Assembly (NCBI GenBank): GCA_041691815.1
Contig: JBEPTZ010000053.1
Coordinates: 1-28,790, forward strand
Direction of reading: 5' to 3'
Length of the DNA stretch: 28,790 bases
Source of the DNA: 70-18 sp041691815
GTDB lineage: Bacteria; Pseudomonadota; Alphaproteobacteria; Acetobacterales; Acetobacteraceae
This document shows positions 16,649-26,598 of this stretch, piece after piece (within the stretch, counting starts at the first letter, position 1; each line of letters begins with the position of its first letter). The position numbers and the translations under genes were made by a program. The notes under the pieces were generated by a model, which worked only from the letters and a program-made list of their open reading frames with translations, was not told where the DNA came from and made no database searches.

Positions 16649-16697
16649 CATAGAAAAAATTGGAAGTTATACCGACATATGATAGGAATTTTCTATG
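16649..16697. promoter_or_regulatory. AT-rich operator/promoter region between aldolase-2 operon and LysR-2
   Basis: This is an AT-rich island in an otherwise GC-rich window. CATAGAAAA (16649-16657) and TTTTCTATG (16689-16697) form a perfect 9-base inverted repeat with a 31-base spacer; the right arm includes the LysR-2 start codon. Inside, TAT-N11-ATA (16668-16684) matches the T-N11-A LTTR core. It is probably the shared control region of both divergent transcripts. Pattern seen, function inferred. Confidence 0.5.
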
Positions 16698-17594
16698 CCC
16701 CTGACGCTGGCTCAGATCCGCGCGTTCGACAGTATTGTCCGGCTTGGCAGCTTCCAGGCGGCGGCACGCGAGTTGGCGCTCACCCAACCGAGCGTCTCGC
16801 AGCGCATCCGCGAGTTGGAGGCGACGCTCGGCACCGCGTTGTTCATCCGTCACGGGCCGCGGGTGAGCCTGACGACCGAAGGCCATGCGCTGGTCGATCA
16901 CGCACGCCGCCTGTTGGACGACACCGCTTCCGTGATCGCCAGGTTTCGTGAGCGCAACCCATTGCGCGGGCTGCTGAGGCTGGGGCTCAATGAAAGCTTC
17001 GCGCTGGTCTGCCTGCCCGACCTGCTGCAGCGGCTGGAGGCAGAATATCCCAACCTCAAGACCGCGATCCACGTCGGTGACACGGCCGAGGTGAGCCGGT
17101 TGCTGAACGAGCGCCGGCTGGATGTCGGCATTGTTTCGCTTCCGGACCTTGAGCCGCACGTGCATGCCGAACCGATCGGCAGCAACGAACTCGGCTGGTT
17201 CGTCGGACGCAGCATGCAGATCGGCGACCGGCCGCAGTCGCCGCTGGCGCTGTCGCGCTACCATCTGATCATCGGGCCGCAAAGCGCGCGAATCCACGCC
17301 ACCGCGATGTCGTGGTTCGCGCAGACCGGCGTTACGCCACCGCTGGTCAGCATGTGCAACAGCATGCCGGTCACGATTCGCATTATCCTTGCGGGGCGGG
17401 CGATCGGGCTGGTTCCGGTGCGACTGATGCAGGAGCATCTGGCCGATAAGGATGCGCGCCAGGTGGTGGTAATACCGGCGGTGGGCGGGCACCGGGTGTC
17501 ACTCTGCTACCAGGCCAGCGAATTCGGGCCGAAACTGCAACAGGTCATGAATGTCGTGCGATCGGTGATCGCCGAGCGGAGGGTTTTCTCCTGA
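16695..17594 (+). CDS. LysR-family transcriptional regulator (LTTR-2)
   Basis: 299 residues. The N-terminal helix-turn-helix is clear (LAQIRAFDSIVRLGSFQAAA, then TQPSVSQRIRELEATLGTALF), followed by the effector-binding domain. ATG 16695 has AGGA 7 bases upstream. The gene is divergent from the aldolase/dehydrogenase/hydratase/TRAP operon with only 95 bases between, so it is the likely regulator of that operon, probably sensing its acid substrate. It is unrelated in detail to LTTR-1 beyond the common fold. Confidence 0.93.
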   Translation: MPLTLAQIRAFDSIVRLGSFQAAARELALTQPSVSQRIRELEATLGTALFIRHGPRVSLTTEGHALVDHARRLLDDTASVIARFRERNPLRGLLRLGLNESFALVCLPDLLQRLEAEYPNLKTAIHVGDTAEVSRLLNERRLDVGIVSLPDLEPHVHAEPIGSNELGWFVGRSMQIGDRPQSPLALSRYHLIIGPQSARIHATAMSWFAQTGVTPPLVSMCNSMPVTIRIILAGRAIGLVPVRLMQEHLADKDARQVVVIPAVGGHRVSLCYQASEFGPKLQQVMNVVRSVIAERRVFS

Positions 17595-17653
17595 GCATTC
17601 GGCCTGCCCCAGTTCGCCAAGCGGCGGCCGATAGATTTGAAAAAGGTATGAAG

Positions 17654-19423
<1,770 letters not shown>

Positions 19424-19432
19424 CAGCCTCTC

Positions 19433-19449
19433 TCCAGGCATCGCCTGGA
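19433..19449 (+). terminator. Hairpin after the ABC exporter gene
   Basis: TCCAGGC-ATC-GCCTGGA is a perfect 7-base stem with a 3-base loop, starting 9 bases after the stop at 19423. No T run follows, so it is a candidate terminator only. Confidence 0.4.
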
Positions 19450-19889
19450 TCGGGTGGCAAAATCCAGGGCACGACCGTGCGACCGTCTGGCGGGGCAGGC
19501 TGGATGAGTTGACGAGCCACTTCGCGGTACCCTGGACGCCATGCGGTCAGTTCGAGTTTCAGGAGCACGCCATCCAGCGCAAGCGGTTTGGCAATCGCTT
19601 GCCGCACATCGTGCGAAACGCGGGCGATGCGCGGAGAGTGGTGTGCGCCGGCGATCCCGACACCTGTCGAGCCTTCGTGGTCGGGAGCAATCCGGCGTCG
19701 CCCGCTCCGTTCTGGGCCATCCTGGAGCGATACCGCGGGCTTCGACAGGGGCCGTCGGTTTGATTGCGACAAGCGATCGCGTGCCTGCACCCCGCTACGG
19801 GACGGGCGCCCACGCCGGCAGGCGGTCAGCAGCAGCAGGCAACGGATCGCCTGGATACGTGAGGCGATGATCGCAATCGGCGCCGCCAC
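19450..19889. other. Non-coding or decayed stretch between the exporter and the integrase relic
   Basis: About 440 bases with no gene I recognise. The minus strand is open from the integrase relic to a stop at 19413-19415, just inside the exporter gene. Its translation (for example VSHDVRQAIAKPLALDGVLL) gives no family match to me and has no credible start or ribosome site. It could be the degraded tail of a mobile element or of an unknown gene. Confidence 0.4.
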
Positions 19890-20190
19890 CCCGCCACCCT
19901 CCAGCAGGTGGGTGGCGAAGCTGTGCCGCAGCGTGTGGACCGACCCCCGCTTGCTCAGGCCGGCAGCAGCACAGGCCGAGCGGCAGGCGGCATGCAGAAC
20001 GGTCGGGCTGATCGGTTGCTCGCCATTGCGGCCGGCGAACAGCCAGCGCTCGGGTCATGCCAGGCGCCAGGAGGACCGTAGGCTGTCGAGCAGCCGCGGC
20101 AAGAGCATGACCTAACGGTCACGCCACCCTTGCCCTGCTCAACGCAGATACGCGCGGCGGATCGGTAGCCAGAGGCCCGGAGCGCAGGTC
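19890..20190 (-). pseudogene. Tyrosine recombinase/integrase relic (IS91-associated type)
   Basis: About 100 codons of a phage-integrase-family enzyme can be reconstructed. Read on the minus strand they give ARICVEQGKGG, then DR, then VMLLPRLLDSLRSSWRL, then PERWLFAGRNGEQPISPTV, then HTLRHSFATHLLEGG. The HxLRH box of the catalytic core is intact. Three lesions break the frame: a one-base loss near 20122, TAG at 20112-20114 where a Tyr codon is expected (DRY-VM), and TGA at 20055-20057 where Arg is expected. Similarity stops at LLEGG, so the nucleophile Tyr and the N-terminal half are missing. The order of motifs matches integrases often found beside IS91-like transposases. The gene is dead. 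Confidence 0.8.
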
Positions 20191-20210
20191 CATTAAAGCC
20201 GTTGGCGGTC

Positions 20211-21077
20211 TCATCTGCCGGATAATGCCGCCACCGCCAGATCCGCAGCCAGCCGCGCCCCGCGCCGTTCAGGATCACCCGATGGGTCATAGGCCGCGAT
20301 ACCCAGACACCGCAGCGGGACGGCCAGTGCCGCCGCCTGCACCGAGGCAATCAGCGCGGCGCGGGTCGGCCAGTGTGGAGCCGGAGTCAACGCCCCCGGC
20401 AGTTCCTCGGGGCCGGCCACATCGAGGTCGAGATGCATATACCAGCCCGGCGCCGACCCAGCGCGCGGCGCCAGCAGCGCCGTCGTGCGTGCGGCCGCGT
20501 CGGAGCCCATTGCAGCGGCATCGAGCCGGGCAATCGGATGCGCATTGAGTGCTGCTTCCTCCTCCACGTCGAGATCGGATGCGCCAAACAGCGCGGCTGC
20601 CTCGGCCCTCACCGGCGCGGCCAGTCCGGCTGCCTCGCGCCAGTCAGCGAACTCCCAGCCGAGACAAACCGCATACGGCATGCCGCCGAGCAGGCCGGTG
20701 GACGTGGTGCGCAAGGTCTGCATGTCGCCATGGGCATCGTACCAGACGATCCCCACCCCACCGCACGCCCGCGCCACCCCGCCGGTTGGGCCGACCGCCT
20801 GGGTGCAATTGCCCTCCAGCACCAGCGGCATCGCCCCCCGCCCGAGCGCCGCGACCACCGCGTCCGACACCATGGCCGCTATGACGCCGAGATTGGTGAC
20901 CGGATCGCGGGTGCGGCGCTCGCGCGGAAAGACGATTTCCACCGCCTCGGCCACGTCATGACCATGCCGGCGAAGGCTGTCGGCAAGGCCAGCCTGCATC
21001 ATCGCGGCCGGGCCGCGGGCGGCGCCCCAGCGCGCCACGTCGCCGGCATAGGGAACCAGGATGGGAATGATTTGCAT
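20211..21077 (-). CDS. Arginase/agmatinase-family protein with altered first metal motif
   Basis: 288 residues from ATG 21077, where homology begins; the open frame extends much further upstream as an artefact. The ureohydrolase core is present: WYDAHGDMQT gives Asp114, His116 and Asp118, and HLDLDVAGPEE gives Asp217 and Asp219. The normally invariant GGDHS is replaced by EGNCT (Asn90, Cys91), so the usual first Mn-ligand His is Cys. The enzyme may bind one metal, or act on something other than arginine or agmatine. It is divergent from a class V aminotransferase across 303 bases. Confidence 0.88.
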   Translation of the reverse strand: MQIIPILVPYAGDVARWGAARGPAAMMQAGLADSLRRHGHDVAEAVEIVFPRERRTRDPVTNLGVIAAMVSDAVVAALGRGAMPLVLEGNCTQAVGPTGGVARACGGVGIVWYDAHGDMQTLRTTSTGLLGGMPYAVCLGWEFADWREAAGLAAPVRAEAAALFGASDLDVEEEAALNAHPIARLDAAAMGSDAAARTTALLAPRAGSAPGWYMHLDLDVAGPEELPGALTPAPHWPTRAALIASVQAAALAVPLRCLGIAAYDPSGDPERRGARLAADLAVAALSGR

Positions 21078-21380
21078 GCAAACGTCCGATCGTAGGTGCG
21101 CCAAACTGGGCGGAGGCAATCGGGACTCCACCGGAGTCCCTCGACGATCCGCATATCCGGGCGGCGACGGCAGGATACCGGCGCATTCTCTCACTCCGCA
21201 ACCGCCGCCGCACCACCGCGACCGTCGCACGCGGGCAGCATGCGAGGGATGGCCGAAATGCCGGGCGCCCCCACCGCGAGTGGTTCCGGAGGCCCGGTTG
21301 GCGCGTCCGGGGTCCACCTTGCATACTGCGGCCGAGCCGCGACGGGCCGATCGGCGCTCACAGCATGGAAGGGACGCAGC
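21078..21380. other. Intergenic region between arginase and aminotransferase, with perfect hairpin
   Basis: 303 bases without a credible gene. The main structure is GGGACTCC-ACC-GGAGTCCC at 21122-21140, a perfect 8-base stem with a 3-base loop, 45 bases upstream of the arginase start. It could be an operator or an mRNA leader hairpin. The shared promoters of both genes must lie here; no clear -35/-10 pair is evident in this GC-rich DNA. Confidence 0.5.
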
Positions 21381-22568
21381 ATGGCCTTCGATATCACCCG
21401 GGCACGGGCGGATACCCCCGGCTGCACCCGCGTCGCGCACTTCAACAATGCCGGCGCCGCATTGCCGCCGGCGCCGGTCCTGGCGGCGGTTCAGCAGCAC
21501 CTGGCCCGCGAGGCCGAAATCGGCGGCTACGAGGCTGCGGACGAAGCCGAAGCACGGATCGAGCGCAGCTACGACGCCATCGCCACCCTGCTGAACTGCC
21601 ACCGCGACGAGGTCGCCCTGGTCGAGAACGCCACCCGCGCCTGGGACATGGCGTTCTATTCCATGCGCTTCCAGCCCGGCGACCGAATTCTCACCGGGCA
21701 GGCCGAGTATGCCAGCAACGTCATCGCCTTCCTGCAAACCGCCGCGCGCACCGGCGCGCGGGTGGAGGTTGTGCCCGACGACGAGCACGGCCAGATCAGC
21801 GTCGCCGCGCTGCGCCGGATGATCGACGATCGCGTCCGCCTGGTGGCGCTCACCCACGTACCGACCAATGGTGGTCTGGTGAACCCGGCCGCCGAGGTCG
21901 GCCGCGTCACGCGCGAGGCCGGCGTGCCGTTCCTGCTCGACGCCTGCCAGAGCGCCGGGCAGATGCCGCTCGATGTCGAAGCGATCGGCTGCGACATGCT
22001 GTCCTCGACCGGTCGGAAATACCTGCGCGGCCCGCGCGGCACCGGTTTTCTCTACGTCCGCCGAGACTGGATCGAGCGGCTCGATCCGCCGTTCCTCGAC
22101 CTGCACGCCGCCACCTGGACGGCGCGCGACCGCTATACGGTGCGGCCCGACGCGCGGCGCTTCGAGAACTGGGAGAGCTACGTCGCCGGCCGCATCGGCC
22201 TCGGCGTGGCGGTGGACTATGCGCTCGGCTGCGGGCTGGCAGCGATCCAGGCGCGGGTGACCGGGCTTGCCGACATGCTTCGGAGCAGATTGGCGGACCT
22301 CCCGGGGGTGAGCGTGCACGACAAGGGCGCCGTGCGTTGCGGCATCGTCACCTTCCGGGTTGCCGGCGAGGAGCCCGCCGCCATCCAGCACCGGCTGCGC
22401 GCGGAAGCGATCAACGTCTCGTTCTCCACCGCCGCCAATGCGCGGTTCGACATGGAGGCGCGCGGCGTGCCGTCGGTGGTGCGCGCCTCGGTGCACTACT
22501 ACAACACCGAGGCGGAGATCGAGCGACTGGCAACCAAGCTCGCCAGCATCACTCGCCGCACTGTCTGA
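21381..22568 (+). CDS. Class V aminotransferase-fold PLP enzyme (cysteine desulfurase/isopenicillin-N-epimerase-like)
   Basis: 395 residues from ATG 21381, with GGAAGGGA at 21367-21374 in ribosome-site position. PLP-fold landmarks: FNNAGAALPP near the N-terminus, DACQSAGQMPLD with the PLP-pairing Asp and Gln, and SSTGRKYLRGPRGTGFLYV with the Schiff-base Lys213. Its members are desulfurases, lyases, epimerases or transaminases, so the reaction is not fixed by sequence. No Cys of the desulfurase loop stands out. Divergent from the arginase-family gene, suggesting a shared nitrogen-compound role. A distinct paralogue lies at 24729-25889. Confidence 0.9.
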   Translation: MAFDITRARADTPGCTRVAHFNNAGAALPPAPVLAAVQQHLAREAEIGGYEAADEAEARIERSYDAIATLLNCHRDEVALVENATRAWDMAFYSMRFQPGDRILTGQAEYASNVIAFLQTAARTGARVEVVPDDEHGQISVAALRRMIDDRVRLVALTHVPTNGGLVNPAAEVGRVTREAGVPFLLDACQSAGQMPLDVEAIGCDMLSSTGRKYLRGPRGTGFLYVRRDWIERLDPPFLDLHAATWTARDRYTVRPDARRFENWESYVAGRIGLGVAVDYALGCGLAAIQARVTGLADMLRSRLADLPGVSVHDKGAVRCGIVTFRVAGEEPAAIQHRLRAEAINVSFSTAANARFDMEARGVPSVVRASVHYYNTEAEIERLATKLASITRRTV

Positions 22569-22641
22569 TGTTCCGCCTGATAGGTTAGACTTGCACGACT
22601 CGCGCGGCCCACGGTCGCGCAGCAAGCGGCAGGAGCCTCCG

Positions 22642-24294
22642 ATGACCCCACGCGGCGCGATTGCACAACTCGCCAAGATGGTCGGCCACGATCTAGCGCG
22701 TGGCGAGCCGAGCCCCGGTGCCATGCAAACCGGCCCGATGATTGCCGAGGTCGGCGCGACCGCCGAAGTCGCAGCCGGCCTGTTCGCCGAGTCCCGCCGC
22801 AAGCGGCCAGACGATCGCACCATCGCCGGCTACGCGTTCATTCTTGAGTCGGCGCTCAACACGCTGCGGATCAGTTCGAACGGCGGCGACACCGGCGCGG
22901 CTGGCGCGATCCAGGAGGTGCGCCAGGCGGTTGATCGCGCAATTGCCCGGGGGGACGTCGCCTCCGCTGCGCTGATGCAGGTGGCGCGCGCCTTCGCGCA
23001 AGCCGAGCTCGACCCCGGCCACGCCCTGCAGCAGGCAATGATCGGCGCACTGGATGCCGAGGCTGACACCAGGCCCACGGCGGCGCGGCCACAGGACGCG
23101 GTGAAGCATTTGGCCGAGGTCGCCAAAGCGCTCGACCACAATCCGTTCGCCATTCACGGCGAGATCGCCGCGTCGGGGACGGCGTTTCCTGTCGGGCATC
23201 GCGCTGCAATGGCGGGTTCGTTGGCCGCGTCAGACATTCCGGCGGTGCGCGAAGCGGCACTCGGCTTCGTGCTTGATCCTGCTGCGGCGATCAGTGCAGC
23301 GGTGCTGGATGCGCTGATCCAGAACGGGCGTGACCGGCCCGCTTCCAGCGTCCTGGTGGAGCGGCTGGTGCGGATGCGGCCGTGGCTGCCGGAGACGCGC
23401 CGCCCAGGCCTTGACGCAGCCGTTCGCACACTGCGCCCGAAGGCTGCCACGCCGATCGCCACGGTGCGCCCCGAGATCCGTGCCGTGCTTGCCTCGATGT
23501 GCGACGGTGTCGGCGCGCAGAGCCTGTTCGCGCTCGTCAAACTGGGCCGACGTTTCGCGCTGGCCTCCGTGCTGATCAAGGCCGACCTGGGCGTGGCGGA
23601 CGCCTGGGTCCGCGATGGCATGACCAGGGCCGGGGCCGACGACGTGGTTGAGCAGATTGCAACAGCCGCCGAGGCTGTCGATGTTCCAATCGGCCTGGTC
23701 GAGCGAAGGCTCGCCGACGCGCTGGCGACCAATCTGCGCCGGGACACCCCGCCGCCGTTCGGCCTGGTCCAGGTCAGCGAGGCGCTCGGGCTCGGCCCGC
23801 TGCATCCGCTGGCGGTTGCGCCGGCCGCGCTGGTGGAACAACTGCTGCAGGGCCTGCCGCCGGCACGGACCGACGCGAAGGCTGCGCTCGCGGCCCATCG
23901 CGCGTCGGCCGGCTGGCCGGACCGGATTGGGACAATAAATTCATGGTTCGAGGCCGGCGAGCAACTCGAGGCGCTGCTGCAGACCATCACGCCGCGACGC
24001 AAGCGCATCGAGGCGGTGCTCACCCAACATCTTCCGCGGCGGCGTCAGTTCTGGGCCGAACGCTGCGCCTGGATGGCTGCGACGCTGAAGGTTGGCGCCG
24101 AGGAGGACGACGACACTTGGATCGATTTCGCGCTGGTGGCGCGGGACCTCGCCGGCGACACACCGCTGCCGGCGATACCGCTGGCCACGTTCATCGCGGA
24201 TGTATCGGTGGCTGCATTCGGGTTCCGAGGCAGCCGGGGACAACCTCCCCGGCCAACTCGGGCGGTGCGCAAGGCAGCATCGACGCGGCACTGA
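22642..24294 (+). CDS. Hypothetical protein, 550 residues, alpha-helical
   Basis: I do not recognise this protein. ATG 22642 has AGGAG at 22631-22635, six bases upstream. It follows the aminotransferase on the same strand after 73 bases. Composition is Ala/Leu/Arg-rich and predicted mostly helical, without signal peptide or membrane segments. Repeated short helix pairs in the middle (for example PAVREAALGFVLDPAAAISAAVLDALIQ) are reminiscent of HEAT/ARM-like solenoids. The C-terminal third is richer in Trp (WFEAGEQLE, FWAERCAWMAA, DDDTWIDFAL). Codon use resembles its neighbours, so it is probably a real gene. No function is assigned. Confidence 0.75.
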   Translation: MTPRGAIAQLAKMVGHDLARGEPSPGAMQTGPMIAEVGATAEVAAGLFAESRRKRPDDRTIAGYAFILESALNTLRISSNGGDTGAAGAIQEVRQAVDRAIARGDVASAALMQVARAFAQAELDPGHALQQAMIGALDAEADTRPTAARPQDAVKHLAEVAKALDHNPFAIHGEIAASGTAFPVGHRAAMAGSLAASDIPAVREAALGFVLDPAAAISAAVLDALIQNGRDRPASSVLVERLVRMRPWLPETRRPGLDAAVRTLRPKAATPIATVRPEIRAVLASMCDGVGAQSLFALVKLGRRFALASVLIKADLGVADAWVRDGMTRAGADDVVEQIATAAEAVDVPIGLVERRLADALATNLRRDTPPPFGLVQVSEALGLGPLHPLAVAPAALVEQLLQGLPPARTDAKAALAAHRASAGWPDRIGTINSWFEAGEQLEALLQTITPRRKRIEAVLTQHLPRRRQFWAERCAWMAATLKVGAEEDDDTWIDFALVARDLAGDTPLPAIPLATFIADVSVAAFGFRGSRGQPPRPTRAVRKAASTRH

Positions 24295-24348
24295 AATCCG
24301 CCGGTGGACCGAGCCGGATGGCGCGCGTCGCGCCCGCATCGGCCGCGC

Positions 24349-24675
24349 TCACCCCGGCGCCGGACCGACCTCCCCGGCCAGTTCCAGTATCTCCCGGGTC
24401 CGGGTCACCCGGCCGCCCCAGGCACGGTCGAACTCGATAACCATCGCCTTGAGCGCCGGTGATCCGACCACCGACGCCGCCCCTGAAGCGGTGGCGAACT
24501 CGTAGAAAGCGAAATGGACCGTCGGATCGGTCTGGCTCCAGCACCGCCAGCCGCGCCGCGCCTGAAACCCCGCCACCGCTTCGGGCAGGTGCTCGGTCTC
24601 GTACCAGTGATCGAACCGGGTGCGATCGGCCGCGTCAAGCAACTGGGCCCGCACCATGAAGTATGATTTCGGCAC
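24349..24675 (-). CDS. Small conserved-looking protein, ferredoxin-like/EthD-type dimeric barrel
   Basis: 108 residues from GTG 24675, preferred over TTG 24681 because GGGAGG lies about 7 bases upstream of the GTG. The pattern YFMVRAQL...FDHWYETEHLPEAVAGF...HFAFYEFAT resembles the short alpha+beta barrel proteins grouped with EthD or antibiotic-biosynthesis monooxygenases. The assignment rests on pattern only. It lies 53 bases downstream of the second class V aminotransferase on the same strand and is probably cotranscribed. Confidence 0.75.
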   Translation of the reverse strand: MPKSYFMVRAQLLDAADRTRFDHWYETEHLPEAVAGFQARRGWRCWSQTDPTVHFAFYEFATASGAASVVGSPALKAMVIEFDRAWGGRVTRTREILELAGEVGPAPG

Positions 24676-24728
24676 GACCAATCCTCCCGTCCACCGCGCT
24701 GCACGCTGCTGGCTGCCGATCCTGCCGC

Positions 24729-25889
24729 TCAGTCGGCGGCGTCCTGCGACATCACCGTGTGAAACGCCGCGATGAAGCGATCGACATCCTGTTCGTCGTT
24801 ATAGACGTGCGGGCTGATGCGCAGGCGGCCCAACCGGGGCGCGGCATAGGCGCCGCGCGCCTGAAGCCGCTCAAGCAGCCGGTCCGGCATCCCCTGGGGG
24901 AACCCCAGCGACAGGATATGCGGCGCACGAACGCTGGCGTCGGGGATGACCGCGCCTGAGTTCCCGAGACCCTCGGCAAGCCGATCGGTCAACATGCGCA
25001 GCCGCGCGGTGATCGCTTCGGTCCCCCATTGCGCCATCATCTCCATGCCGATCGCGGCCATTTCCATGCTGATGAAATGGTCGCGCTCGCCCATGTCAAA
25101 CCGCCGGGCGCCGGTGACATAGCCGGTGTCGCGCATATACGGCGTGTGCTCGGCGCTGACCCCACGGCGGCCGAAGCTGGTCTGCTCCAGCGGAATGCCG
25201 TTCTGATGGCGTTTGGCGATGTACAGGAAGGCGCGCCCGTAGGGTCCGAGAACCCACTTGTAGGTGGGAAAGATCAGGAAATCGGGGTCGAGCGCCGTGA
25301 CGTCCAGCGCCATCACCCCGGCGCCGTGGGTGGCGTCGACCAGCAGTGCCGCGCCCTGGGCGCGCAGGGCCGCGGCAACCGGCACGAGGTCGATGGCGCC
25401 ACCGTCCGACCAGTGCACCGAGGCGATCGAGGCGAGGCCGACCGGCGCGCCCGGCCGGGCGATGGCGGCCAGCAGTGCCGCGGTCCAGTCGCCATCGGCC
25501 GGCTGGGCGACGGTCTCCACGGTGAACCCCTGCTCAAGCGCGCGCACCATCCATTCCAGCACCGGCGACGAGTGGTCTTCCGCCAGCACCAGAACCCGGC
25601 TGCCGCGCGGGACCTTCAGCGACTTCGCGGCGGTAGCGACGCCGTAGCTGACCGAGGAGATGATGGCGACATCAGCCGGATCGGCGTTGATCAGCGCAGC
25701 GGCGGCACGGCGGGTCCGGTCATGGATACCGGCCGCGAAATCGTCGGCGAGCTTCCAGGGCTGGCCCTTGCGGGCGACACCGATATGCCCTGCCTCCTGG
25801 CTGGCGCGCGGCAGTGGCGTCCAGGCGGCCGCATTCAGGTAGCTGATGTCGCGCGGCATGTCGAAGGCATCGCGTTGGCACGGCAGCAT
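24729..25889 (-). CDS. Class V aminotransferase-fold PLP enzyme, second paralogue
   Basis: 386 residues from ATG 25889, with CAGGAGCC five bases upstream. Landmarks are YLNAAAWTPLPRASQEAG at the N-terminus, VSYGVATAAKSL, LVDATHGAGVMALDV with the PLP-pairing Asp, and FPTYKWVLGPYGRAFLYIA with the Schiff-base Lys211. The related enzymes are cysteine-desulfurase-like, isopenicillin-N-epimerase-like or kynureninase-like. It is clearly diverged from the enzyme at 21381. The small EthD-like gene follows. Substrate unknown. Confidence 0.9.
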   Translation of the reverse strand: MLPCQRDAFDMPRDISYLNAAAWTPLPRASQEAGHIGVARKGQPWKLADDFAAGIHDRTRRAAAALINADPADVAIISSVSYGVATAAKSLKVPRGSRVLVLAEDHSSPVLEWMVRALEQGFTVETVAQPADGDWTAALLAAIARPGAPVGLASIASVHWSDGGAIDLVPVAAALRAQGAALLVDATHGAGVMALDVTALDPDFLIFPTYKWVLGPYGRAFLYIAKRHQNGIPLEQTSFGRRGVSAEHTPYMRDTGYVTGARRFDMGERDHFISMEMAAIGMEMMAQWGTEAITARLRMLTDRLAEGLGNSGAVIPDASVRAPHILSLGFPQGMPDRLLERLQARGAYAAPRLGRLRISPHVYNDEQDVDRFIAAFHTVMSQDAAD

Positions 25890-26591
25890 GTGTGGCTCCT
25901 GCGCTTGCTCACAACCCAAATGGGGTAGGGATGGGAACTGGAAACGAACACTCTCTGGGCGAATCTGCCGAGGCAAGCAATCCCAGTCTCGCTCAGGCCT
26001 GATGCAATGCAGACCCAAGGATGGATGAACGTCTCGGGCGTCGAATAAAGTTCACCGGGCCGCCACTCCACTCCCGTTCCTGCGAGCAACATCCGACACA
26101 GTGCACGTGTCTGGTAGGCTGTCTCCGCGCCGACCGGGCCGTTGATATAATTTGGACCAGATGAACGCGCCGCGCGGCTGACGGGTGCCCGCCCGACGGT
26201 CGTGCGGCGATTTTCTTAGCAGGGCGGGATGACGGTGAGCCCACCACTACCCTAAAATTGCGTCAGGGTCGGTGCGAATGATTCAGGCGCACGATCGGGC
26301 GGGATTGCTACCGTCGGCGACGTACAACCGATCTCCAGAAGAAGGCACATCGGTCACCACACTATGCTGAACCGGGTCTGCTCGGAATTGTGACGCGGCA
26401 AAATCAGCCTTGGTCGGGAATCTCCCCGGCCCTTTGCAGAGCCAGCGGTTCAGCATCCGACTCGGGGACGGTCGTGACTCCATCACCATGACGTGCTCCG
26501 ATGCATGAGATTGCCCGGTGCGGTGCAGGCACCGGATCAAATTCATTACTCACTGCGGCGAGAAATCAGTCACGAGTTAAGGTGTTTGAAA
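25890..26591. other. 702-base region with no convincing gene
   Basis: Frames here are short or carry improbable compositions. Visible structures: GACAC-A-GTGCAC-GTGTC dyad at 26095-26111, CCGGTGC/GCACCGG stem at 26515-26535, and an 11-base direct repeat GAAATCAGTCA at 26562-26572 and 26588-26598. A minus-strand segment at 26073-26102 reads TVSDVARRNG, faintly like a transposase helix-turn-helix, but it runs into a stop about 14 codons later. GC content appears lower than the neighbours, so this may be mobile-element debris. Confidence 0.5.
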
Positions 26592-26598
26592 TCAGTCA
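26562..26598. repeat. 11-base direct repeat with 26-base period
   Basis: GAAATCAGTCA occurs exactly at 26562-26572 and 26588-26598. The second copy covers the stop codon of the D-threonine-aldolase-like gene. Possibly the scar of a duplication; function unknown. Confidence 0.6.

Noticed and set aside
22602..22620. GCGCGGCC-CAC-GGTCGCGC stem as a terminator
   Set aside because: It has one mismatch and no T run, and lies only 22 bases before the next start; GC-rich pairing by chance is likely.
21078..22823. Long minus-strand frame upstream of the arginase-like start
   Set aside because: It is antisense to the class V aminotransferase and has low-complexity composition; arginase homology begins at 21077.
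26073..26102. TVSDVARRNG on the minus strand, like an IS3/IS66 OrfA helix-turn-helix
   Set aside because: Only about ten residues match, a stop follows shortly, and no neighbouring transposase sequence could be read.
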